Assembly (NCBI GenBank): GCA_947576945.1
Contig: CANPTH010000022.1
Coordinates: forward strand, 1 to 59,526
Length of the DNA stretch: 59,526 nt
Direction of reading: 5' to 3'
Source of the DNA: an uncultured Lachnospiraceae bacterium
GTDB taxonomy: Bacteria; Bacillota; Clostridia; Lachnospirales; Lachnospiraceae
Part shown: positions 27,461 to 34,393 of the stretch, piece by piece
How the letters are laid out: the number at the start of each line of letters is the position of its first letter
Position numbering within the stretch: the stretch's first letter is position 1
Notes under the pieces: generated by a model
The model's database searches: none
What the model saw: the letters and a program-made list of their open reading frames with translations, nothing else
Told to the model about the DNA's origin: nothing
Translations under genes and position numbers: made by a program

Positions 27461-27590
27461 AGAGGAGGAAAGATTGAAAATTAAAATTTTCAATCGCGAG
27501 ATTTGTGTCTGCGCGTTGCTTGCCACAAACTCGTTTAATGCGACGTCTCAACATAGTTGAGACAAAAGCAGCGCAGAAATGGAGGAAGCT
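27461..27590 (+). promoter_or_regulatory. Structured leader element, copy A (before the sugar-binding protein gene)
   Basis: In order: SD AGGAGG (27463-27468); opening hairpin, an 11-bp stem (27472-27482/27485-27495); a strand CGAG-A-TTTG (27497-27505); TG; b strand (27508-27521); GCCA; a' CAAACTCG (27526-27533); an 8-bp hairpin (27545-27563); b' AAGCAGCGCAGA (27566-27577); AAT; SD GGAGG (27581-27585); ATG 27591. The a/a' pairing has 8 bp plus one bulge, and b/b' 12 bp with a 2-base bulge. The tiny frame at 27474 runs through it. Confidence 0.6.
27474..27560 (+). CDS. Putative 28-residue leader peptide in element copy A
   Basis: TTG start five bases after AGGAGG; it reads MKIKIFNREICVCALLA and so on, and stops at TGA 27558-27560, six bases before the b' strand that flanks the downstream SD. 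The frame in copy B gives a similar peptide (MKIRAFNHGICVWALLA), but shared nucleotides alone could explain that. Translation would open the hairpin and strands a, b and a'. Coding status is unproven. Confidence 0.35.
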   Translation: MKIKIFNREICVCALLATNSFNATSQHS

Positions 27591-28952
27591 ATGAAGTACA
27601 AAAAAGCGAAAAGATTGTTATCTTTGGGAGTTATGACGGTATTAGCGCTGTCTTTGCTGGCGGGCTGCGGCGGTGATTCCGGTACGAAGCCGGAAACGAC
27701 AGAAGGAAGTACTGAGGAAGTGCAGGACGCGCAGAAAACCTCAGATGTATCTGACAGCGCAGGTGGAGATGCGGAAACGATCACCATGTGGGGTTGGAAT
27801 GCGGGCGATATAGAGAAGATCTTTGCGGCCTATAAGGAGAAGACAGGGGCTAATGTGGAACTGGAGTATGTGACGGTGCAGCAGGAAGAGTCGTTCCAGA
27901 AGCTGCAGACCACGATCAGTGCGGGCCTGGATCTGCCTGATATTGTGCCCAGTGAAGTGGGGCAGCGGGGAACGATGCTGTCGCTGGATATCTGGGAAGA
28001 TTTAAGCCAGGATCCTTACAATTTCGATACAAGCTGGATCTTCCCCTATCAGGTGCCGCTTTGCAGCAATGAAAGGGGTGAACTGGTAGCGCTTCCCTGG
28101 GATGTGAGTACGGCGGCGCTTGCATATAAGAGACCGCTTGCGCTGGAATATCTGGGAACAGAAGATCCGGACGAGCTTAGCGCTATGTTCCCGGACTGGG
28201 AGACTTTCATGGAAAAGGGAATTGAGGTCAAGGAGGCGAGCGGCGGCAAGATCTTCATGTTTGCCAGCCTGACCAACGTAAAGCAGATTATGGACGGTCA
28301 GAATCCGCAGCCGATCGTGCAGGACGGCACGTTGGATATGACTTCGATCAAAGAGACTCTCGGCTGGATGATCAAATTCAGAGATGCGGGAATCGTGGAC
28401 AATATCCTGGAGACATCAACGGCTTACAGCGCCTCTTATGCAGATGACCTCCATATATTCTATCCTTGTGCAGGATGGTCACCCACTTACGTGATCCAGC
28501 CCAATGATCCGGAAGGGCAGGGGAAATGGGGCTTGATGGTTCCGCCGCAGGGATGTTTCAGCTGGGGCGGCTCTGCATTCATGATTCCCAGAGATGCCAA
28601 GAATAAAAAGGCGGCTTATGATTTTGTTTCCTGGTTGGATTCGGAAGAAGGCACCAGATCTCAGCGTGATGTAGTCGGCTACAATATTTCCAATGTGGAA
28701 CCGTACAAGGACGCAGAATTTGCGGCGCTCTACGACGACTGGTTTGGCGAGCAGAATATCGGTGAGCTGTTGTTCCAGAAAGCCATGGAGAATATCGAAG
28801 TAAGGCCCGTGAGCACCTATGATGCAACGATCACGGAAGTCTGGTCGATGGTGACAGAGGCGGTCAACAGTGATAAGAGCATTGACTTTGAAAGTGCATG
28901 CAGCATGTTCGAAGAAGAGATGTACACACTGGCGCCGGAGTTAAGAAAATAA
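27591..28952 (+). CDS. Sugar ABC transporter substrate-binding lipoprotein
   Basis: A 453-residue lipoprotein: basic start, hydrophobic core and lipobox LLAGC with the modified Cys near residue 24, then a Ser/Thr/Glu-rich linker to about 60 and a family 1 solute-binding fold (ITMWGWNAGDIEKIFAAYKE to the end). It should capture oligosaccharides outside the membrane for the two permeases that follow. The start at 27591 uses GGAGG supplied by the preceding leader element; an ATG four codons earlier overlaps that SD and is rejected. A stable hairpin just after the stop may protect this part of the message. Confidence 0.92.
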   Translation: MKYKKAKRLLSLGVMTVLALSLLAGCGGDSGTKPETTEGSTEEVQDAQKTSDVSDSAGGDAETITMWGWNAGDIEKIFAAYKEKTGANVELEYVTVQQEESFQKLQTTISAGLDLPDIVPSEVGQRGTMLSLDIWEDLSQDPYNFDTSWIFPYQVPLCSNERGELVALPWDVSTAALAYKRPLALEYLGTEDPDELSAMFPDWETFMEKGIEVKEASGGKIFMFASLTNVKQIMDGQNPQPIVQDGTLDMTSIKETLGWMIKFRDAGIVDNILETSTAYSASYADDLHIFYPCAGWSPTYVIQPNDPEGQGKWGLMVPPQGCFSWGGSAFMIPRDAKNKKAAYDFVSWLDSEEGTRSQRDVVGYNISNVEPYKDAEFAALYDDWFGEQNIGELLFQKAMENIEVRPVSTYDATITEVWSMVTEAVNSDKSIDFESACSMFEEEMYTLAPELRK

Positions 28953-28970
28953 CAGGAAGTTTCAGTAAGG

Positions 28971-28999
28971 TGTCTGCTGGCCGTATGGTACGGCAGACA
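28971..28999 (+). promoter_or_regulatory. Intercistronic hairpin after the binding-protein gene
   Basis: TGTCTGC (28971-28977) and CCGTA (28981-28985) pair with TACGG and GCAGACA (28989-28999), leaving a 3-base bulge. There is no T run, so it probably stabilises the upstream message instead of terminating it; such hairpins commonly raise binding-protein levels over permeases. Confidence 0.55.
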
Positions 29000-29019
29000 T
29001 CTTGCAGATAGGAGTGTAT

Positions 29020-29997
29020 ATGTCGAAAATAGGACCGCAGACACAAGGCGGAAAGGGATTGAAGCGAAAGCTGAAAGGGCGTATGATCTGGCCGTATATA
29101 TTCATCCTTCCCTTTTTCATTATCTATATTGCTTTTAATTGTTATCCGCTCATCTATACCTTTATCATCAGCCTGAATGACTGGGACGGATTTTCTCAGC
29201 CGGTCAGTGTGGGATTGGCCAACTATAAGAATATCTTTACGGAGGATCCCTACTTCCTGAAGTCGATCGGAAATACACTGTTCTTCATGGCTTTTGATAT
29301 CCCGATCGTGATCATATGCGGCCTGATCCTGGCATCGGTGTTCAACAGCAGGAAATTAAAAGGAGCCGGTTTCTTCCGGACAGCAGTCTTCCTGCCTTAC
29401 ATAACGATTCCGGTGGCGATAGGTGTTCTGTTCTGCCTGTTGTTTGACTGGAATTCCGGAACGGTCAATCTGATCCTGGCTAAACTCGGGTTGATAGAGG
29501 AACATATCAACTTCCTGGGCGTGCCCAGGCTGGCACGGATGATCGTGGTCATGATGATCTGCTGGAAGTACATCGGATATCATATGATATTCTTCAATGC
29601 AGGAATCTCCGGGATATCCGTTGAATTGTACGAGGCGGCGGATGTGGATGGAGCCAGTGCGTTTGTGAAATTCACCAGGATCACGATACCGCTGCTTAAA
29701 CCGATCATAGAATATCTGGTCATCATGAATATCATCTGGGGCTTCCAGCTGTTTGATGAACCGAAAGTGCTGTTCAGTTCCTGGACTTCTTCTTCCGGAG
29801 GAAGCGGACTGATGGGCGGCCCGTTGAAGTCCTGCCTGACAGCTATCTGGTATATCTATGACACTTCCTTCGGCTCCCAGATGCGGTACGGTAAGGGAGC
29901 GGCGGCAGCCTACGGGACGTTCCTGTTTATCCTGATCTTTTCTTTGGCAGCATTTGTAGTCATGAAGATCATCGGAAGAAAGAGTGGGGAAGATTAG
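29020..29997 (+). CDS. Sugar ABC transporter permease (MalF/LacF-like)
   Basis: A 325-residue inner-membrane permease with six predicted transmembrane helices. The EAA loop is present as YEAADVDGASAFVKFTRITI, then PLLKP, which docks the ATPase. Start 29020 is favoured by AGGAG eight bases upstream, giving MSKIGPQTQG; an ATG six codons earlier lacks an SD. It pairs with the permease at 30161. No ATPase gene occurs in the window, so a shared MsmK-type ATPase encoded elsewhere is likely. Confidence 0.92.
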   Translation: MSKIGPQTQGGKGLKRKLKGRMIWPYIFILPFFIIYIAFNCYPLIYTFIISLNDWDGFSQPVSVGLANYKNIFTEDPYFLKSIGNTLFFMAFDIPIVIICGLILASVFNSRKLKGAGFFRTAVFLPYITIPVAIGVLFCLLFDWNSGTVNLILAKLGLIEEHINFLGVPRLARMIVVMMICWKYIGYHMIFFNAGISGISVELYEAADVDGASAFVKFTRITIPLLKPIIEYLVIMNIIWGFQLFDEPKVLFSSWTSSSGGSGLMGGPLKSCLTAIWYIYDTSFGSQMRYGKGAAAAYGTFLFILIFSLAAFVVMKIIGRKSGED

Positions 29998-30160
29998 GCT
30001 GAAAAATCAAAGATTTTACAGCTTTCTATTTAAGCAGTATCACAAGCAGGCTTGTGATATGCAAGGGGTTAGTGTGAAAAATCCATATGCGACAGATTTT
30101 TCACACACAAATTTGTGCTTGCGCCCAAATTTGCCGACTGAGCAAGAATGAGGGGTTAAT
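29998..30160 (+). promoter_or_regulatory. Structured leader element, copy D (before the second permease gene)
   Basis: It begins directly after the permease stop. Extra hairpins: 29998-30008/30012-30022 (one mismatch) and TATCACAAGC/GCTTGTGATA (30038-30059). Core: SD AAGGGG (30063-30068); hairpin GTGTGAAAAATC/GATTTTTCACAC (30072-30083/30095-30106); a CAAATTTG (30108-30115); TG; b CTTGC (30118-30122); GCC; a' CAAATTTG (30126-30133); b' GCAAG (30142-30146); AAT; SD GAGGGG (30150-30155); ATG 30161. b/b' is only 5 bp, the weakest of the four copies. Confidence 0.55.
30074..30151 (+). CDS. Putative 25-residue leader peptide in element copy D
   Basis: GTG start five bases after AAGGGG; the peptide begins MKNPYATDFSHTNLC. 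Its stop TGA (30149-30151) lies inside the SD TGAGGGG of the permease gene, a layout suited to translational coupling. The same frame is open further upstream to 29999 without a standard start. Coding status is unproven. Confidence 0.35.
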   Translation: MKNPYATDFSHTNLCLRPNLPTEQE

Positions 30161-30982
30161 ATGACGAAGAAAAAATTTTATAAGATTGTTTTATTTCTGA
30201 TCATGATACTGATCGCATTGATCTGCCTGCTTCCTTTTTATTTTATGCTCATCATGAGTACTCAATATACAGAGGATATTTATAAGGGGATCACTTTTTT
30301 GCCGGGCCGTTATCTGCTGGAGAACCTGAAGACGGTGATGAATGCCCATTTTGAGGTGTATTACAAGAACAGCCTGATTGTGGCTGCATCGGCGACGGCG
30401 CTTTCCCTGATCGTCAGTACAATGTGCGGCTTTTCTTTTGCCATGTATAATTTCAAGGGATCAAAGTTCCTGTTCGCGTTCGTCCTGGTGACGATGATGA
30501 TCCCTACGCAGCTTGGTCTGGTGGCTTTCGTAGTAGAGATGAAGGCGATCGGATGGATGAATACGCTTTTGCCGCTGATCGTCCCGCCGGCAGCCACGGG
30601 ATTCGGCGTGTACTGGATGAAAAACTTTATCGGGAGTAATTTCCCGAAGGAACTGATGGATAGTGCGAGGATTGACGGCGCCAGTGAACCGGGGATATTA
30701 TTTTCGATTGCGGTGCCCTGTATCAAACCGGCGATCGCGTCTCTGGGATTGATGAACTTCGTGACCAACTGGAATTCTTTCCTGGTTCCGCTCATTGTCC
30801 TGAACAAATCGGAGACATATACGGTACCGATCGGCATCATCAATTTGAATTCCGCGTACCGGAATGACCTGGCGGCTAAGATCACGGCGCTTTCTATAGG
30901 GATCATTCCGTTGTTGATCTTGTTCCTGCTGACGGCAAAGACGTTTATCAGCGGAATTACTATGGGGGCAGTGAAAGAATAA
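30161..30982 (+). CDS. Sugar ABC transporter permease (MalG-like)
   Basis: A 273-residue membrane protein with six helices; EAA motif MDSARIDGASEPGILFSIAV followed by PCIKP. It forms the channel with the 29020 permease. SD GAGGGG is part of leader element D. The stop is followed within 26 bases by the GH43 gene, so transporter and enzyme are co-expressed. Confidence 0.92.
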   Translation: MTKKKFYKIVLFLIMILIALICLLPFYFMLIMSTQYTEDIYKGITFLPGRYLLENLKTVMNAHFEVYYKNSLIVAASATALSLIVSTMCGFSFAMYNFKGSKFLFAFVLVTMMIPTQLGLVAFVVEMKAIGWMNTLLPLIVPPAATGFGVYWMKNFIGSNFPKELMDSARIDGASEPGILFSIAVPCIKPAIASLGLMNFVTNWNSFLVPLIVLNKSETYTVPIGIINLNSAYRNDLAAKITALSIGIIPLLILFLLTAKTFISGITMGAVKE

Positions 30983-30987
30983 GAGGG

Positions 30988-31003
30988 CGCTTCGGAATGG
31001 AGG
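30988..31003 (+). repeat. Half copy of the leader element (b' plus SD)
   Basis: CGCTTCGGAATGGAGG here is identical over 16 bases to the 3' end of copy C (47940-47955). No matching b strand (CCGAAGCG) is present nearby, so only the SD-bearing end remains. It provides the ribosome site of the GH43 gene at 31009. Confidence 0.5.
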
Positions 31004-31008
31004 AGAAA

Positions 31009-32586
31009 ATGGAAAAATATTTTAAGAACCCTATCCTGTCGGGATTTTATCCGGATCCATCGATATGCAGGGTGGGAGAGGATTACTATTTGACAACATC
31101 TTCTTTTGTGTATTACCCGGGGCTGCCGATCTTCCACAGCAAAGATCTGGTGAACTGGGAACAGATCGGGCATGGGATCTCACGGCCGGATCAGTTAGAC
31201 TATAAGAATTGTGAGACGTCGCTGGGATTATGGGCGCCTACGATCCGTTATCATCAGGGGGTCTGGTATCTCATCAATACCTTTGTTTCCGGAGGGCGGG
31301 AAGCGAAGCGGGAGAACTTCGTTCTGACGGCCAAGCGGCCGGAGGGGCCATGGAGCGATCCGGTCTTCATCGAGGGTGCGGACGGCATTGACCCCAGTCT
31401 TTTTTTCGATGAGGACGGCAGAATGTGGTACACGGGGAACTTTATCGTGCAAGAGCCTCTGTATGAAGGACACCATGGCATTTATCTTTGTGAACTGGAT
31501 CCGGATTCCTTCCAGATCATCGGGGAACGCCGCGTGATCTGGGACGGTGCGCTGACCCGCAGCCATTGGATCGAGGCGCCGCATTTGTATAAGAAGGGCG
31601 GATATTATTATCTGATGGTGGCGGAGGGCGGGACTTTTGTCGATCACAGCGTGATGATGGCCAGAGCCGAATCCGTGGAAGGGCCGTATGAACCCTGCCC
31701 GCGCAACCCGATCCTGACGCACAGGCATATGTCTATGGAAGCGCCTGTTTCCGTGGTCGGGCATGGAGATCTGTTCGAGACGCAGGACGGAGAATGGTGG
31801 ATGGTCGTCCTGGGTATCCGCACTTATCAGAAAACGCATTTCAATACAGGAAGAGAAACTTTCCTGGTGCCGATGCGCTGGGAAGAAGACGGCTGGCCTA
31901 TGGTGGATAACGAGGAAGGCCGGGTGAGGGTCTGGGAACGTCGGCCAAACCTGCAGGAGAACAAAGCGCTCCCGGTATGTGGCGCGGATCAGTTTGAGGG
32001 AGAACAGTTAGCCTGGTGCTGGAATACCATTCATCCGCCCGTAGAACCCTTCTATTCTCTGACAGAAAGGGAGAGCTGTCTGCGCCTGCACCTGCTTCCG
32101 CAGACGATGGAGGAGATCTGCTGTCCTGCTTTTGTGGGAAGACGGCAGCAGCATAAGAGCTTTCTGGCAAAGACGGCGATGGATTTTGCGCCGGAGAACG
32201 AGAAGGAAGAATGCGGGCTGGCGCTGGTACAGGATGACAGATATCATTACCTCTTCTTGTGTGGAGGAACAGAGAAGGGAACACAGGGCGGACGGATGCT
32301 GCGGCTTTATCGGTGCGAAGGCAACGGCAGGAAGCTTGTTGAAGAACGAAAGATCGAGTCCGGGCGTATTTATCTGACAGTATTCTGCACGGGAGAGACC
32401 TATCGGTTTTATTACGGATTCCGTGAAGACCAGATGGAATCTTTCGGCGGGGAACAGGAGGCCGCGCTGCTCAGTTCGGATGTGAACGAAGGGTTTACGG
32501 GAGCATATCTGGGGATGTATGGTACGTCCAACGGCGCGGCAACAGAAGGATACGGAGATTTTGACTGGTTTGTTTATCAAGGATAG
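31009..32586 (+). CDS. GH43 beta-xylosidase / alpha-L-arabinofuranosidase
   Basis: A 525-residue cytoplasmic enzyme. The five-bladed propeller (about 1-310) carries the GH43 triad: base Asp16 (YPDPS), pKa modulator Asp128 (GIDPS) and acid Glu189 (WIEAPHLY). The C-terminal 200 residues form the extra beta-sandwich (SFLAKTAMDFAPENEKEECG) typical of xylosidase-type GH43 members. It should split xylo- or arabino-oligosaccharides delivered by the ABC importer. Start 31009 follows GGAGG; an ATG four codons earlier overlaps the SD. Exact substrate cannot be fixed from sequence. Confidence 0.9.
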   Translation: MEKYFKNPILSGFYPDPSICRVGEDYYLTTSSFVYYPGLPIFHSKDLVNWEQIGHGISRPDQLDYKNCETSLGLWAPTIRYHQGVWYLINTFVSGGREAKRENFVLTAKRPEGPWSDPVFIEGADGIDPSLFFDEDGRMWYTGNFIVQEPLYEGHHGIYLCELDPDSFQIIGERRVIWDGALTRSHWIEAPHLYKKGGYYYLMVAEGGTFVDHSVMMARAESVEGPYEPCPRNPILTHRHMSMEAPVSVVGHGDLFETQDGEWWMVVLGIRTYQKTHFNTGRETFLVPMRWEEDGWPMVDNEEGRVRVWERRPNLQENKALPVCGADQFEGEQLAWCWNTIHPPVEPFYSLTERESCLRLHLLPQTMEEICCPAFVGRRQQHKSFLAKTAMDFAPENEKEECGLALVQDDRYHYLFLCGGTEKGTQGGRMLRLYRCEGNGRKLVEERKIESGRIYLTVFCTGETYRFYYGFREDQMESFGGEQEAALLSSDVNEGFTGAYLGMYGTSNGAATEGYGDFDWFVYQG

Positions 32587-32643
32587 ATCCAGATAGAAAT
32601 ATACAGTGGATTTACGAAAAAAGCAGAGATATGATGCCCTGCT

Positions 32644-32689
32644 CTTTTGTCATATAGGAAATTTCTACGGATTTCCTATATGACAAAAG
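32644..32689. repeat. Perfect 19-bp inverted repeat
   Basis: Arms 32644-32662 and 32671-32689 are perfectly complementary with an 8-base loop. There is no T run after it, so it is not a standard terminator, although a weaker stem (AGCAG/CTGCT, about 32631-32643) plus TTTT precedes it. It starts 58 bases after the GH43 stop. Message stabilisation or a protein-binding site are possible. Confidence 0.65.
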
Positions 32690-32723
32690 CAATTATCGCA
32701 CTGTGGCGGAACAATATTTTATA

Positions 32724-32739
32724 TTTAGAAGATGCTAAA
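32724..32739. promoter_or_regulatory. TTTAGA-N4-GCTAAA palindrome (putative operator 1)
   Basis: TTTAGA AGAT GCTAAA, one mismatch from the perfect sites at 33044 and 34356. It lies 104 bases upstream of a sigma-A-like promoter. Confidence 0.45.
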
Positions 32740-32827
32740 CTAGTTTATTTTTATTGATATTATTCACAAAAAGACATATTTAATTTAGGATTATGTAACA
32801 AAAAGAGTTTAAGCATGCAAAATAGTG

Positions 32828-32855
32828 TTGAAAAAGGCAAAAGGAATGTTATAAT
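32828..32855 (+). promoter_or_regulatory. Putative sigma-A promoter in the long GH43 intergenic region
   Basis: TTGAAA (32828-32833), 16 bases, TATAAT (32850-32855). A transcript from here would have a 5' leader of about 455 bases before the next gene and would cross operator 2. Confidence 0.5.
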
Positions 32856-32859
32856 GAAT

Positions 32860-33240
32860 AATATAGTGATTTGTTAAAAATGATGGATGAAGCACCTTAT
32901 AAAGTCTGATAAAACATATTAAATGTGTATAAAATGTTAAAAATAGAAAAAGGATCATAAGAATAAAGATAATTTGCTGTAAAAATATCTGACGAAGATC
33001 ATGCGGGACAATTATCAGGCCCGCATACTTATTACCCATAATATTTAGAAAAATCTAAATTTATTTGGTAATATGAAAAGGTGAATGGAGACAGTCCATC
33101 TTTGGGAACAAGTACGTGGAACTTTTCAAAGAAAGTCTGTGTCTGGAAAGAGATGAGATGCAGGTAAGAGAAATAACATAGGCACAACGGACGTGCACCC
33201 TGTAAGAGAGGAGGGGAGTTTCCCCTCCCTCAATTTCAAC
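32860..33240. other. AT-rich non-coding stretch, possibly a long leader
   Basis: No gene is recognised. It contains operator 2 (33044-33059), an outer TATTACC/GGTAATA pair around that operator, and a GGAGGGG/CCCCTCC hairpin near 33211-33229 before the second GH43 gene. No known riboswitch consensus was recognised. Confidence 0.4.
33044..33059. promoter_or_regulatory. Perfect TTTAGA-N4-TCTAAA palindrome (putative operator 2)
   Basis: TTTAGA AAAA TCTAAA, directly after a CATAAT that could be a -10 box. It shares both half-sites and spacing with the site in front of the ArsR-like regulator at 34356. Confidence 0.55.
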
Positions 33241-33266
33241 TAATGTATACTTTTATAAAAAAAACT

Positions 33267-33296
33267 TTGGAAATATGTAAAAAAGGGTGTTATGAT
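33267..33296 (+). promoter_or_regulatory. Putative promoter of the second GH43 gene
   Basis: TTGGAA (33267-33272), 18 bases, TATGAT (33291-33296). The gene's ATG is at 33319, so the leader would be short. Confidence 0.4.
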
Positions 33297-33318
33297 AGAA
33301 AAGAGATAGGAGAACAGT

Positions 33319-34272
33319 ATGAGTGAGAGTGGATTAAAATGGAACGAACCCTGGATTGTGCAGCGTGCCGACCCATATGTATACCGCCATACGGACGGCA
33401 CATACTATTTTACCGCTTCCGTTCCGGCTTATGACAGTATCGTGCTGCGCCATGCGGACACGCTGGCGGGGCTGGCAGAGGCGGAAGAGACGGTGGTATG
33501 GAGAAAACATAAAAGCGGTCCTATGAGCGAGCATGTCTGGGCTCCGGAACTGCATTTTCTGGACGGGAAGTGGTATCTTTATTTTGCGGCCGGTGAGGCG
33601 GAAGATATCTGGGAGATCAGGCCTTATGTGCTGGAATGCGGGGACGTGGACCCGATTACGGGACGATGGACCGAGAAGGGGAAGATGCAGTGTGCCGATG
33701 AGGATCCGTTTTCCTTCCGGGGATTCTCTCTGGATGCAACGGTCTTTGAGAATAAGGGCGAATATTACTATGTATGGGCGGAAAAGGTCGGTGTCGGTAA
33801 GCAGATTTCCAACCTGTATATTGCCCGGATGGAGAGCCCCTGGAAATTGCAGACCGTGCAGGTGCTTCTGACGACGCCGGACTATGATTGGGAGCGAGTG
33901 GGATTCTGGGTGAATGAGGGGCCTGCAGTGGTGAAACGGGACGGGAAGATCTTCCTTACCTATTCTGCCAGTGAGACGGGGACAGCGTATTGCATAGGAA
34001 TGTTGACGGCGGATGAGGATACCGATCTTCTTGACCCGCTTTCCTGGAAGAAGGAGCGCCATCCGGTGCTGACCAGTGAGGAACGGAAGGGAATCTACGG
34101 GCCTGGCCATAATTCTTTTACCACGGATGAAGACGGCAATACGGTGATGGTGTACCATGCCAGAACGGAGAGTGAGATCGTAGGAAATCCGCTCTATAAT
34201 CCGAACCGGCATGCCATGCTGATGAAAGTGAAATGGGATGCTAAGGGAAGGCCGGTATTTTCCTTTGAGTAG
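33319..34272 (+). CDS. GH43 enzyme of the exo-arabinofuranosidase type (GH43_26-like)
   Basis: A 317-residue single-domain five-bladed propeller without signal peptide. The triad is Asp18 (RADPYVY), Asp139 (SLDATVF) and Glu200 (VNEGPAV). This short GH43 type commonly acts as exo-alpha-1,5-L-arabinofuranosidase on arabinan oligosaccharides, but the assignment to that activity is inference. SD AGGAGA precedes the ATG. It lies 72 bases upstream of the better-supported start site of the ArsR-like regulator and has its own promoter, so the gene pair may form a regulated unit. Confidence 0.87.
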   Translation: MSESGLKWNEPWIVQRADPYVYRHTDGTYYFTASVPAYDSIVLRHADTLAGLAEAEETVVWRKHKSGPMSEHVWAPELHFLDGKWYLYFAAGEAEDIWEIRPYVLECGDVDPITGRWTEKGKMQCADEDPFSFRGFSLDATVFENKGEYYYVWAEKVGVGKQISNLYIARMESPWKLQTVQVLLTTPDYDWERVGFWVNEGPAVVKRDGKIFLTYSASETGTAYCIGMLTADEDTDLLDPLSWKKERHPVLTSEERKGIYGPGHNSFTTDEDGNTVMVYHARTESEIVGNPLYNPNRHAMLMKVKWDAKGRPVFSFE

Positions 34273-34355
34273 GACGGGATGTGAGAAGAGGGCCTGAAAG
34301 TGATACAGCGATGGATTGCCCGCCGGATATGGAGGGGGAGGTAAATGAATAGTAC

Positions 34356-34371
34356 TTTAGATGTATCTAAA
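34356..34371. promoter_or_regulatory. Perfect TTTAGA-N4-TCTAAA palindrome (putative operator 3)
   Basis: TTTAGA TGTA TCTAAA just upstream of, or inside, the 5' end of the ArsR-like regulator gene. The position suggests autoregulation. Confidence 0.55.
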
Positions 34372-34375
34372 ACAT

Positions 34376-34384
34376 GGGGGGGGG
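34376..34384 (+). repeat. G9 homopolymer tract upstream of the regulator start
   Basis: Nine consecutive G residues. The strong SD GGAGGGGGAGG with ATG 34345 lies before it in a frame one base off the regulator frame. Loss of one G would join the two frames (MNSTLDVSKTWGGNSKMMYI). It may be slippage-prone or a sequencing artefact. Confidence 0.6.
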
Positions 34385-34393
34385 AATTCCAAG

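Noticed and set aside
27461..27590. Leader element as an HDV-like or twister self-cleaving ribozyme
   Set aside because: The a-b-a'-b' order is reminiscent, but the P3 hairpin and catalytic core of HDV-like ribozymes and the twister loops are not visible.
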